From the NCBI GenBank assembly GCA_013399305.1, contig VXAI01000446.1, positions 248,001 through 312,000 of the forward strand: DNA of 64,000 bases, in the 5' to 3' direction. The position numbers and the translations under genes are program-made. This document shows positions 25,461 through 36,956 of the stretch, piece after piece; the stretch's first letter is position 1, and every line of letters starts with the position of its first letter. The notes under the pieces are model-generated. The model was not told where the DNA came from, did no database searches, and saw only the letters and a list, made by a program, of their open reading frames with translations. The stretch comes from Rostratula benghalensis. Lineage: Eukaryota > Chordata > Aves > Charadriiformes > Rostratulidae.

Positions 25461-28400
25461 AGTGCGAGTGGGAGGTGTGCACCTACGTGGCCTCGAAGAT
25501 GGAGGAGTTCTGCGAACATGTGGCCCAGCACCTGAAGCAGCACCTGCCTGGCGAACAGCGGGATGAGATGGACCCTCTCGGTAAGGAGCTGCACTCCTTC
25601 CTCTCTGAGATACTTCGCTGTCAGAGAATCTTCCTCCCCAGAGGAGAGCAGCGCTGCCTGTTGCAGCATTGGACTGTCATTAAAAAAACTCGTGGTGTTT
25701 CTCTGTCTGCCTGACCCTGGCCTTTACTTGGGGAGCTTCCATCAGATCATTATGACCTGTTTCTCCCGTTTGTGTTGCAGAGGAATACACGTGTTTGTGG
25801 CAGGAATGCGGTTTCTGTTCCCCAGAGAGCTCAGCTGACCTCATTCGCCATGTCTATTTCCATTGCTACCACACCAAGTTGAAGCAGTGGGGGCTGCGAG
25901 CCCTGCAGAGCCAGTCAGATGTGAGCCATTGCCAGCTGGACTTCCAGAGCCGTAATATCATCCCTGAGATCCAGGAGAACTTTCTCTGTCTGTGGGAGTA
26001 CTGTGAGGTGAGAACAGGGGACCCAGTTTCGCTTTCCTGTGCGTTGTTGGTGTGCTGTGGCTGAGGCCAGCTCGTGATGTCCTTGTCAACCTATTCTGTC
26101 TACCTCTGCTCCCCAACAGAGATCATTTGATAATCCCGAGTGGTTCTATCGGCACGTGGAGGATCACAGCTTCTGTTCGGAGTACAAGGCAGCAGGGAAG
26201 GAGAACCATGTGGTCCTCTGTGGCTGGAAAGGTTAGTGGATGCATGCAAGGCCCCTCTTGAGAGCTTTGCACAAGGCTGGATTGCAAACGTTGTACAGGA
26301 GAACTGTGTTCTCCTTGGCAAGGTTTCAAAGAGCCTCTTGAACCTCAAAAACAGGAGTGCATGGTCCCAACAGAGAAATATTCCTGTATAGTTTATTTTA
26401 GGGGATCCAGTGAGTGCTTAATATTGAGCTTTTTGTGTATATTTAATTAGTACTTAGTAGAAAAGGCTCCAGTTTAATTTTTTCAATAATTTCTCTCTGC
26501 TGTGTGTGTGTAATTGCCTTAGCTGCTTGCAGTGAGGGCGACCCATGCCAGTTGTACCCTAGTGGCCTCACCCTGCTGTGACCCTGCTCTGTGGGCTTTT
26601 GGGGGCAAGCAGTTGATTCTTGCTAGTCAAAGCAGAAGCAAGAAGCCTGCGGTTGGGTCAGGTTGTGGATCATAGCCTGCCTGTGAAGGATCTTAATGGC
26701 GTTCTTTTGTTTCTGTTTAGACTGTGATTGCACGTTCAAGGGGCGCTGCAAACTGCGGGAGCACTTGCGCAGCCACACACAGGAGAAGGTGGTGGCCTGT
26801 CCTACCTGTGGGGGGATGTTCTCCAACAACACGAAGTTCTTTGACCATATCCGCCGTCAGACTGCGCTGGACGGTAAGCTCCTATGGGCGTGGGCAGAGT
26901 GGGCTGTGAGCAGTCCTCTGACTGGGCCATTTGGTTTGCTAGAGCTGCCTGTTCTCTGTGAGCAAAGGGCACGGGTGAGCTTGGAAACAGCCTGGCTTCT
27001 CTGATAATTTGGAAGACAGATACTGATGAAACTCTGAGAAGTGTCTTCTTGCAGAAGCAGGAGGGCTGGAGGCTGACAAGGCTGCGCAGGGCTCACGCTG
27101 CTGCAGCCAGAGCTGTTCCTCTCATAACTACCTCTTTTTCTTACTTGCTGCTTTTTGTGCTATTCTCTGTGCTTTCATTTTTTTTTTTCACTACCCCCTT
27201 GCCTTTCTCCCCAACCCCAATGCTGCAGAGCAGAGGTTTCAGTGTTCTCACTGCTCCAAGAGGTTTGCTACAGAGAGGCTGCTCCGTGACCATATGAGGA
27301 ACCATGGTGAGTAAGGGCCCCTTCTTCCAGCTGAGGCTCTGAAGGGTGTGTGCTCTCCCCTGCTTTGTGGTAACATTTTCCACCTGTTCTTCTGCACAGT
27401 GAACCATTACAAGTGCCCTCTGTGTGACATGACCTGCCCACTACCCTCCTCCCTGCGCAATCACATTCGTTTTCGGCACAGTGAGGAGCGGCCATTTAAA
27501 TGTGACTACTGTGACTACAGGTGAGGACCAGGGCTTTCTGTCTTCTCAAACTGATGGTGGAGAAGCACACAGAGACATACGTGTGTGCCTGCTAGCCAGT
27601 GTTCAACTTTGTTCCCTTATAATTCCCCTTTAGCTGCAAGAATCTCATTGACTTGAGGAAACACCTGGATACGCATAGCAAAGAGCCAGCCTATCGCTGC
27701 GAGTTTGAGGCTTGCAGCTTCACTGCTCGTTCCCTTTGCTCCATCAAACTGCACTACCGGAAAGTCCATGAGGTAGGAAGGGAGCAGAGGGATATTCCTG
27801 TGTGTGTGTGCTTTCCCAGTGAGGCTGAGAACTGCTAAGAGCAACAAGGTGTAGAGAAGCGGAAGAAAAAAATGTAAAGTCACGTGAAGTGCCCCAGGCT
27901 GTCAGGGGTGTAGGAATGTGAGGTCAGGTTCCATTCCTTTCTCGCTGCTGTAATGATACCTCATGTCAGTCTTCTCAGGGAACCAGATTCCTCCTTCTGT
28001 GTATATGTGTGGTTACCAGGCCCTCCTGACAGGCTCGTGGGGTATTCATATCCCTCTCTCTGCCCTTCAGGGTGACTCAGAGCCCCGATACAAATGCCAT
28101 GTCTGTGACAAGTGCTTCACACGTGGAAACAACCTCACTGTCCATCTCAGGAAGAAACACCAGTTCAAGTGGCCCTCAGGACATCCTCGCTTCAGGTACT
28201 TATATCCTTAGCTCCTTGCTACCTCCTCTCTAGTGGAAGAGATAGCTGGAGCTGTGTCTTGCTGGAGCAGAGACCTGGCAGTGCTTAGGCTCTGATGTTT
28301 GCCTGTAATGTTCTCAAGACCTGTTTCCCAGTGGCTGAAAGGCACTGGGCTGCAAGCATTTGGTGGGATCTCGCACAGTGGCAAAGCAGTTCTGGGTGGC

Positions 28401-29327
28401 AGCTCCAGCATGAGGTGCAGGGGTTAGCAGTGGTGCCATCATGTGGGTGGAATGCTTCTGAGCTTGACAGGCGTTCCACTCCAGAGAGAGCTGCTGCAGA
28501 TCAATCTCTTGGCAGATGCGTCTGCTGAATCCTCTCTAGGAAACTCCAAAGGGTTTCCAGAGCCTAAAAGCTGGGAGGGGAAGACAGTGGACTTCAAATG
28601 TTCCTAGTGAAACAGAGTAGTGGAAGGAGATGTACTTGGGGTATGATAGAGGCCTGGCACAAAGCTCAGAAGCTGCCACATGGATGCGCTTTTAGGGCTA
28701 GGGCCTGAAGGTTTCTTATTTTACTTGTCTGTTATCATCTGTGTAGCTTTGGGCTTGGGAAGGGGCTGCAGTGTGACTAGCTTTGTTACCCCTGCCTTTC
28801 TGCTCAGGTACAAGGAGCATGAAGATGGCTACATGAGGCTGCAGCTGGTGCGTTACGAGAGTGTGGAGCTGACAGAGCAGCTACTGAAGGACAGAGAGAA
28901 GCAAGGGGAGGCACTGGATGCCTCAGCTGAGTGTGTGATGCTGTCTGAAGGTGAGGGCAACCTGCAGGGCATTGTTCTGGAGGCCCCGGCAGCGTCTCCC
29001 CCAGTAGAGAACAGTGTTGCCAAGCTGCAAGTGGCCCCACTGTGCCCAGTAGCTTGCTCTGCTGACAAACCTGAGCCAGCACGGCTGAGTGCTTTCCCAG
29101 GAGCAGCACTGTCATCGGAGCAAGAACCCAGCACACCAGTCAACCCCATCATCCGTGTGGTAAACCGGACCAATGAGCATGGGGAGAGTGAGACTGTGTA
29201 TTATGTCATGGCCAGCACATCCTCAGAGGAGCAAGCAGCACCTGGTGGTCTGGGTATGGAACTGGAGGAGAATGTCATGGACCGTCTGCAGAAAACAGCT
29301 GAGGAGCTGGGCATCCAGATCGTGTGA
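25418..29327 (+). CDS. HINFP: HINFP, histone H4 transcription factor (C2H2 zinc fingers)
   Basis: Nine coding exons: 25418-25580, 25781-26007, 26120-26231, 26721-26873, 27229-27306, 27400-27520, 27634-27772, 28071-28195 and 28808-29327. They give 545 residues (human 517). Every junction is GT-AG with matching phase. The protein is a series of C2H2 fingers, starting with a divergent finger at residues 16-39 and ending with [22 protein letters not shown]. The segments [24 protein letters not shown] and [22 protein letters not shown] are almost those of human HINFP. In mammals this nuclear factor binds the H4 subtype element and drives histone H4 genes at the G1/S transition with NPAT. The acidic C-terminal third is the most diverged, but the end (VNRTN then VYYVMAS, and a final EELGIQIV) keeps the family pattern. 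Its neighbour ABCG4 is as in human. Confidence 0.97.
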
Positions 29328-30097
29328 GGTGCTCACCTGCCACTCTGCATGTGGAAAACTTGGAGTTCCATGAGCTGTGCTGGTGGGGGAAACTGGGAAG
29401 TGCTTGGGGGCTAGGATTGAGCCCTTCACCTACCTGGAGCTGACTAACTTGCCCCTCTGCTGCCCCAGCCTCACTGGCTGCTAGTTCTAGTCAGCATGCG
29501 GACAGGGTGTCTCTCAGTTGGGGGTCAAGTGATCTGAGCTGCAAAGTGCTGTCTGTCTCCTGCTTCTGGGGATATGGGACTAGCAAGCCTCTCCTACCAT
29601 TCCAGGAGATTTGGCCTTAGCCTGACATAGGCCCTCCCCTTTTGGTCACTCACTGGTGATGCAGTCACGGTTGCTGTGCAGCTCAGTTGTCAGCCCTTGC
29701 TGAGCCTGGCCCTCAGCTAGGATCTCCCCAGGCAGGATGGTATGTGAGCAGACACTGGCTGAAGCTTCTTCCCTTATGAGATGTGTGGCCCTTAGCAGGC
29801 CTGTTCTTTCCCCCATCCATACTTTGGTCTCTGAGAGATGGTGTGCTCTACTTCTGCCCTGCGCATCATCTTTCCTGGGCTGTTCAGCTGGTGCTGTTGG
29901 TGGTGGTTGCACCACTGATCCCCCCACACTGTGCTCACCTCTGGGGGGAGGGAACTGGAGGTGGTGTCCCTTGCAGGCGACTGCTGCCCTGCAGCACTGA
30001 GGAAAAGGAGCTTCTTACTGCTTTTGTCCTTCCCTGGGTTTCCTCCCCACATTGGGGTTTGGGCTTCTGGTTGGGCAAAGTGTACTTTGGCAAGACA

Positions 30098-30103
30098 AAT
30101 AAA
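30098..30103 (+). terminator. Poly(A) signal AATAAA of HINFP
   Basis: A canonical AATAAA about 770 bases past the HINFP stop, followed within 25 bases by GT-rich sequence (GGTGTCTAGTGTTTGTTT), the usual downstream element. The 3' UTR would be 29,328 to about 30,125. Confidence 0.8.
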
Positions 30104-30129
30104 AGTCAGACTGCCAAACCACCCGGTGT

Positions 30130-31419
30130 CTAGTGTTTGTTTCAGCCCCATCCCTACCAGCCATGGCATGTTGTGGTGAGAGGATGAGACCAAGTTGCCT
30201 AAACCCTGCAGTGTGGGTGCTGGACATCCAAGAACTGCCAGGTTCTCTTAATGTGCCCTACATGCTGCCGCTTGGTGTGGCTGCTGACTTGCCTTAGAGA
30301 GTGTATTGTTTCATGTCCCCAGAGGTGGCACTGGAAGGCCAAGTTTAGCTCTGGCAGTCTTGTTCCCTGCTGTCCTGGTATGGTTTTGGTTTTTGCTGCC
30401 TCCTTCAGGGTGTGAATGTCAGCTGCCTGCTGTGTCATTTTTGGAATCTAGGGAGTAGCTGAGGTTTATGAGCAGAGCCAGCTTGTCTTCTTTCCAGTGA
30501 TGGATGAGAGTGGTGTGAAGCTGATGTCCCTGGAGTAACACATAGGCCCTTAGTGCCTTTTGTGTGGAGGTGACGGGGCCCGGATGGAGGCAGGGAAGTG
30601 ATGTGCTGATCTCCTAAGCTGGACACTGACTTTTTCCCCTCACTTCCTTTCTCAAGTAGTTCAGCAAAAGCTCTTGGAATTCCAGGTTGAGAGAGGAAAT
30701 CACTTTATGCTAAACCCTTGGCCATCTGCTCACTTTCTAATTACAAACACTGTGGGTGTGATTTGTGGCTGTGCCCTTGGGATGGGGTGATGAGAGCAGC
30801 CCTTTTACCGTGTGCCCTGGGTGAGGGGCAGGGATGAAGTGGGCAGAGCTGCCTGCTGCGGGCTGTGTGGGAAGGTTTCTGGGGCTGGATCCATGTGTGA
30901 AGGGCAATGCACGCCCCTACAGCCCAAAACTGCTTTTTCCAAGGGCATGCGCGCAGAGTGCCTCCCGTGGGCCAGTGAAAGATATCTAGGGCCATGTGCT
31001 GGGCATCTTGTGCTCAGGATGAGATAGGGTGGGAGGCAGCTGGCTGTCCCAGCAGCCCTGACAGCATGCAGTGCAAGAGGATGCTGGTGGCTCTGGGGAG
31101 AGCATCCCTGGGCTGACAGCATGTGATGTGGCCAGGCCTTGCCCAGCCTTCCCTGGCCCTCGCTCTCTGGTACTTGGCAGAGCTGGGCCAAGGATATCTT
31201 CGAGAGAAGGGCCTCCTGCCAGCTTTGCATTCACAGCACTTGCTCTTTCTAACGTGTGGGCCTTGGGGCTCTGCTGCTTGGAGCCATAGCTGCACCTGCA
31301 TGATCTTGGACTACAGTTACAGTGCTCCTGCACTACCTGAGTTCTAGGTGCTGGGAGCCAGAGGCGAGGCTGTGGTGGCTGGGATGAGTTGTCCCTTTAA
31401 ACGCTGGGTCCAGGGAGGG
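30130..31419. other. Spacer between HINFP and the sushi-domain gene
   Basis: About 1.3 kb without a supported exon or RNA gene. Several overlapping frames are open on both strands, but none shows family resemblance. The last part probably holds the promoter of the sushi-domain gene; there is no strong CpG island, which suggests tissue-restricted expression (inference). Confidence 0.4.
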
Positions 31420-31436
31420 TAATCTGCCAGAGATTA
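31420..31436. promoter_or_regulatory. Inverted repeat TAATCT-N5-AGATTA upstream of sushi gene
   Basis: Perfect six-base arms with a five-base spacer, about 165 bases upstream of the sushi-gene start codon. TAATC(T/C) is a homeodomain core sequence, and a paired arrangement would suit a dimeric factor. A repeat this short can occur by chance, so a regulatory role is only a suggestion. Confidence 0.2.
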
Positions 31437-31600
31437 TCTGCTGGGGAGAGGATTGGCATTAAAGAGAACGTCTCCTCCCTCCCCCCATGTTTTACAGCAT
31501 CCCTTGTCCTGTGTGTATCGAAACCAAGTTCACTTTCTCCTGGGCAAGCAGAGAGGGGGCCTTTGATTTGAGGGGCAAGGGGAGGAGGGCAGTGTGTGCT

Positions 31601-33026
31601 ATGAGACTGGGCCTCCTCTTCCTCGTTGTGCTGGTCATGCTGGTCTCCTCTGAGGACCCAGAAGGTAAGCAGGGTATTTGGGGAAAGAGGGAGCTTACAG
31701 GGTGCCCCAGAGGTGCTGGCACCTGGCCGGACTGGTCTTCTCCAGCAGGGAGCAAGACCCTAAGTCAAGGCTTGACACAAGGGAAATGGGAGCTGCAAGT
31801 CTGTGTGCTCTACTCCACAGCAGGGGTTGGGGGGGTGGCCTGAGATGAACCTTTGCTGGGCTTGTACCATCTCCATATAGGTCTCTGAGGGCTGGGGAGC
31901 TAGTGGGAAGGGTGGTCCTTGCCCTTCTGCCTCAACCCTGCTCTGCCCTGCTCCTTTCGACACCAGGAGACCTGGATACTTACTGGTCTGGCACAGCGCC
32001 CATCTGCCTGGGGGGCTGCAGGGGAAAGCACAAGGAGCTGAAGAGGAGCCAGTGTGGGAACGGCAGCTGCTGTTGGCTTGGCTACAAGTCCTTCTGTCGA
32101 GGTACAGCCAGAGGGGGAAAACCAGAAGGGCCCTCGAGATGGCTGCAGGGCTTGGTACAGCCAGCCTGGGGAGGGCAGGTTTTGTGCCTTACACACGTGC
32201 ATGGAGTCTCTCCGGCAGCCTGGTCCTTGGTCCACAAGGGGATGCAGCCTGGGGCACCTGCAGGGCCTGCCCAGGACCCACAATTTGTCTGGGTGCATTC
32301 CCTCGGGCTGCTGAGCTGCCTACAGGAATCTCTCTGTCCCTAAGTGAACTGTGGGCGACCCGAAGCGGACTTCAACTCGGTGGTGCATGGCAACGACTGG
32401 TGGGTTGGCTCAGTGGTGCGGTACAGCTGTCGGCCTGGATTCCTGCTGCTGGGGGACCCAGCCAGCGCCTGCCAGTCTGATGGCCGCTGGACACCCAAGC
32501 CTACCTGCCTCCGTGAGTACTGCTGGGTGTCACGCTGAGCCCCAGGGGACACCCTGCCCGTGTGGAGAGCAGGTGGGGGGGGCTGCAGGCATGGCTCTGA
32601 TCTCTCTTTTTCCCCCACCCTGCTGCAGAAGGGCTGTAGGTCTGGTGGGGCACTCTATGACATGCTCTAGTCATCCGCTTGCAGGGATCTGCCTGCGAGG
32701 TCGGATTGAGATCAGCGAGCGGGATATTACTGGGAGGTGCTCCTCATCTTGCAACACCCAGACCCACCTGGGAGCATTCCTCAACCATGGCTGCATCAAG
32801 ATCTCAGCCTGCATCACCAAGCACTCGGGCTGGGCCCGGTGGTTCCTGCGCTGTGATATCTGCGAGTGTGACTGCCATGTCGCATGCGGTGAGTACCGTA
32901 GCAGCTGCCCACCTTTGGTAAGGGCCCACCTCACTGTTTGGTGGGAAGGATTTGCACTGGCATTTGGGGGCTGCAAAGAGCTCAAAATGTGCTGCTCTTG
33001 CTCTCCTTACAGCTTCCTCTGGGTAG
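31601..33026 (+). CDS. Unnamed secreted Cys-rich protein with one sushi domain
   Basis: Five coding exons: 31601-31664, 31967-32101, 32345-32512, 32685-32888 and 33013-33026. They encode 194 residues, and all internal junctions are phase 1, the class typical of shuffled extracellular modules. Residues 1-17 form a hydrophobic signal peptide (MRLGLLFLVVLVMLVSS). Exon 2 is a six-cysteine block (C35, C39, C51, C56, C57, C65). Exon 3 is a complete sushi/CCP module (C69, C95, C109, C121, with GRW before the last cysteine). Exon 4 holds ten cysteines (125-190) and ends in a dense C-x2-C-x-C-x-C-x3-C cluster. There is no transmembrane segment and no GPI-type tail. The even total of 20 cysteines suits full disulfide pairing outside the cell. 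I do not recognise the flanking Cys blocks. Sushi modules usually bind proteins, as in complement regulators and receptors; the role here is unknown. Confidence 0.75.
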
Positions 33027-35149
33027 AGCTGAGCCATCTGGAACCGTGGCCAATGGACTCATGCTGAGGGAGGCTTCCACCCTGGATGTCTGCTTCCCTC
33101 TGCCACATGTTTCTATCACTGCGCTCCTTCCATAACCTCTGTCCATCCCAAGGCTGTCATCTGAGAGGACAGGAGAAGGAGATCTTCTGGACTCACTCTC
33201 TTACAGGGCTGCCTTCCTGCCTGGCCCCATCCTATGCCTCTGCAGTGGCAGGGGACACTATGAGCAGCAAGCACTGGGGAACTGTTTCCTGCAGCCGGGC
33301 TTGGGGATGTTGGTGTCTTGGCCTCTATTTCCTGGCTGCTTCCTAGAGGAGGATCATATCCCTTTTTAGCAGGGAGGTAGTATGTGTGTCTGTACCTGTT
33401 GCAGAAGTATCTATCCCATCTGTGCAGCAGGTTGTGATTCCTCCTTGCCAGGTATTTCCTGCAGATGGGTCAGACTCTGGCCTGAGAGGTAGGTGTGCCC
33501 TCTGTGCTTGCTGTATCTGTCAGGCAGAGCTGGAGCAACGTTCAGTGCGTTGTATTCATGTGGATGCTGGTACCTGGCTTCAGCCAGGAACAGCCTTGTG
33601 CTTCCTCTGAAGCAGCAATGGAAAAGCCAGTGTTTTTATTCCCCCAGGGAAGGAGAAGTTGGTCTGGAACACGTGTGATAGTATTGCCAGGGTAGCTGGA
33701 GGACCAGCAGCACTCCCAAGGGTAACTAAGAATACGTTTACAGGAAATCACACAGGTTTTCCAGTTATGCAAAGACATTCTACAGCCTGCTCTGCCCCCA
33801 GAGCCCTGGATGTACATAACAGAGCCAAGATGGATTCCCTCTGCCACTGAGCCACTGCGGGGATGCAGCTATGGTCAAGACTACTGTAGGAAGGTCCTAG
33901 TTGGATACTGAATGTTCCCATGGGCACCAAGCTTTTCTGGGCTCTGGACTCCCATCCCTGCTGGATTTCCATCTTGAAATGAGTTCACAGCAGGGTGCTT
34001 CTGCAGCGGCTGTATGGCCACCAGCTTGGTCTTGGGAGCTCCTGACCCAGCCTTGAGCAGCTGAGAAGGAAAGGGCTTTATCGTCAAGGGGATCAACCCT
34101 GCTTATGCAGGGAAGCAGAGCTAGGCTGAGACCTGCTGTCAGTGAGTGCCCTGGGGATGGGAGTCAGTGTGTTGAACACACAGCAAACTGGATGGGTCTG
34201 GTGTACCTTTTGCTTCATCAGGAGATGACTTATGAGCTCCTTATGGAATTTGGCTCCATGACTACCTCCTTGTGCCTCCCGCTCTCCTGCCCAGCCTGTG
34301 GGCTGCCCTGCCCCACAATCTCTCCTCTGGCTGCATCACACTCTGCCAAGGAGCCAAATCACTGCCCTAAGCTGTGTCTCAGACCAAGGCTGGCTGTGGG
34401 AGATATCACTGGCTCAACAGATGGGTTTTTTAATTAATACTCTTGTTAGTGTTGCTTATTTCCATATGTCTTTCATGTTTAAGTGCTGTGGTGGGTGAGA
34501 GGTGTGGGTAACAGCAAGGATGGAGCCAGGTGTGGAGGTGCAGGGGGATGGCAGGTCCCCCACAATAGGCTGCAGAGGGGAGTGTATACTGAGGGCAAAG
34601 CCTTAGGGGGAGGGCCTCTTATCAAGGCCAGCTGTAGCCTAATCAGCCCTGATTCTTGACATCTGGTGTGGGCTTCCCAGGCAGTCCTCTACATGGCAGC
34701 CACTTTCACTTGGCATGTGCCCCCTTTGGGGTGGCTGTGCGGTGGAGTGGCCCCTGTTCCAGGTCAGTGCAGGGCTGAGTGGGATGCAGGACCCTGGGAT
34801 GTGTGGACGTTGGGATATAGGAGTCACAGGACACCCAGGATGCAGGGGCAACCAGAAAGGAAACCCCGGGATGTGCAGGCATTGGGATACTTGAAGCCCT
34901 GGGACAAAGAGGGAGGTGGCCAGGAGTGTTATGGTCAGGAGCAGACTTTGGGGGTGTAGGGCCTGTGGGAATTTGGGCTGAGGAGGGAGCTGCAGTTGTA
35001 TCTGCCCCTTATGTGAACAGCAGCGGGGAGGGGCGCTGGGGAGCTGCAGAGATAGGGCTAGCAAAGGCAAGGCTTGTGCACTGGGGATGCTCAGGGCCTT
35101 CTGGGTTGCAGGGCGATGAAATAGGGCCGGTCCCTTTAAGAGGATTTTT
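33027..35149. other. Spacer between sushi-domain gene and ABCG4
   Basis: Probably the 3' UTR of the sushi-domain gene followed by upstream sequence of ABCG4. I found no AATAAA in the first kilobase after the sushi-gene stop, so its 3' end is unknown. No other exon or RNA gene is supported. Confidence 0.4.
34791..34890. repeat. Imperfect tandem duplication, about 71-base period
   Basis: ACCCTGGGATGTG...GTTGGGATA starting at 34,791 recurs as ACCCCGGGATGTG...ATTGGGATA starting at 34,862, and GGGATGCAGGACC precedes the first copy. The copies have diverged. It looks like a short decayed minisatellite. Confidence 0.5.
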
Positions 35150-35860
35150 CGCTGCCTGGCTGTGCTGTCTGCCTGGGCAGCCCATCCTGCCGCCCCGACT
35201 GACAGCAGCAGGGACAAAGCTGTCGGAGAGGGGCACAGCCAGGACCGGGGGGCTACTAGCTACTGCTGGGCTTGGGGGCTTGGAGTCACCCTCCCGGGTC
35301 GCCCGCTCGACGCCCAGCCCAGCCCAGCCCAGCCCTGTGGAGGGATGGGGAGGAGACCCCGTCTGGGGACCCGCGGGGGCAGCGCCCAGCCTGGGTCCCG
35401 GCGCTAAGGACCGACCGGCTTCCGCCGACCCGTTATTCCCTGCCCGAACGGGGCGCCCGGCTTTGCCCCCCCCCCCCGGCCCCCGCCGCGGGCATCGCCC
35501 CTTTGTCTGCGGAGGAGGGAGAGGCGGAGGGCGCTGCGGCGGAGGCACGGCCGCTGCCGGCGGGGAGAGGAGCTGCCGCGCCCGCAGCCTGCCAGGTGAG
35601 CCCGCGGGAGCCCCTGCTCGGGAGGAGCCCCCTGCTCTGCCCGGGGTAGGGGGGCTGGGGGCAGCCGGGGATGGAGGGAGCCGGGATGAAGGAGGAACAT
35701 CCTCGGCAAAGCTGCCTTCGCAGCTCCTCACCGCGGGGTCGGGCTGAGCCGTGGAGAGCGGCTTGCGGGATTTAGCGCTCCTTGTAACGGCTAGCCGAAG
35801 GAGTCAAGGTGAGCCCGAGGGCGCTTTGTGTTCGGCGCCCCCCCCCCCGTGCCCCCCTGT
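35150..35860 (+). promoter_or_regulatory. CpG island and likely leader exon of ABCG4
   Basis: Strongly CG-rich sequence lies about 1.1-1.8 kb upstream of the ABCG4 start codon. Two good splice donors, GTGAGC at 35,596 and again near 35,810, could end alternative non-coding leader exons that join the acceptor at 36,946 just before the ATG. A (CCCAG)n tract at 35,312-35,335 and a C run near 35,467-35,478 lie within it. Leader exon boundaries are inferred; the long frames here (up to 273 codons) are composition artefacts. Confidence 0.6.
35312..35335. repeat. (CCCAG)n microsatellite
   Basis: Just under five copies of the five-base unit CCCAG in the ABCG4 CpG island, followed by a decayed unit. 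It is simple sequence, possibly polymorphic. Confidence 0.8.
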
Positions 35861-36956
35861 TCCCGTGGCCGGCACCCTGGGGCTGGGTGCTACGGCATGT
35901 CCCAGACCTCCCGGCTGCTGAGGTGGGAGATCTGAGCCCTCGTTCCCCCCTCTTCTTCCCTAGGGCTGGGGCTGGCTTTCTTCCAGCCCTGAAAGGGATC
36001 TGTGCAACGGGGAGAGGGCTGGGAAGATCTCGGTGCAGTTGCTGGTGAAGCCGGCCTCCCCTTTCAAGGGACTGGGCGTGCATTGCAGCTGTAGCGAGGA
36101 GCTGCTTGCAGCCTGTGCCTCAGCAAAATGTAGGTTAGGGAAGCATTGAGGACCCTAGCCTTGGAGGAGAGACAGGTGCTGGGCCCAGCCTGCTCAGGCT
36201 CCTTTTGCCAATGCCATAGGGATCCCCAACCCTGTGGTGCCGCAGTGGGACCTGGGATTAGGATGCTCCCCGCTCTGCTTGGCTCAACATCCCCCCAGCA
36301 CCGCAGAGAGTCCTCAAGCCAAGCAGGGATGCGGGGAGCTTGCCCATGCTGCAGCTGGCTGAGGGAAGGATTGCAGGCAGAAGACACTGCCCATCAGGAG
36401 AGCATTTGGGCAGGTGTGTGTATTAGCAGTCACGCAACAGCCCCAGTTAAGGACTTGCCTGGTGTCTGAGGCTGTGCTGGTGAGAGCCAGGAAGACTAAA
36501 TGAGCCAAGGGAAGGAGAGAAATTCTGGCACTGTTTGGGCCCCATCCTTGCTATAGTAAGACTTTCCCAGTAATGTTTGCTTGGCAGGGGTAATTCCTGG
36601 TGAGCCCTTAGGGACATCTGGGCACAGCCGAGTGTCCTGTATTGAGAGCAAAACATCAGCTCTCCCATCTTCCATCCTGTGCCCACTATGGTGGTCAGGA
36701 GTGGGAGAGGGAGTCTAGCAGCAGTGGGGTTGGGGAAGCTGAACAGCCTGCCAGGTCTGCTGCCAGAACTGGACCCAGCTGTAGGAGATAGATGAATTAT
36801 TGACTATGGAGCGGACCAGCTCCTCCTCGCTCCTTTGTGCTGGCTGAGCTGCCCTGGCCATGTCCATCCTTCCATCCAGCTGTGGATGCCAGATCCTGGC
36901 CCTGAGAGAGGGCTCACTGCAAGTTAATCCCTCTGTGTTTCCTACAGAGCAGCAGG

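Noticed and set aside
28680..28807. Hydrophobic in-frame extension upstream of the last HINFP exon ([20 protein letters not shown]...)
   Set aside because: A good CAG acceptor at 28,807 joins in phase to the conserved zinc-finger exon, so this is intron sequence that happens to be open.
34926..35747. 273-codon plus-strand and 240-codon minus-strand frames
   Set aside because: Same explanation: both are in the ABCG4 CpG island, antisense to each other, and Gly/Pro/Arg-rich without domains.
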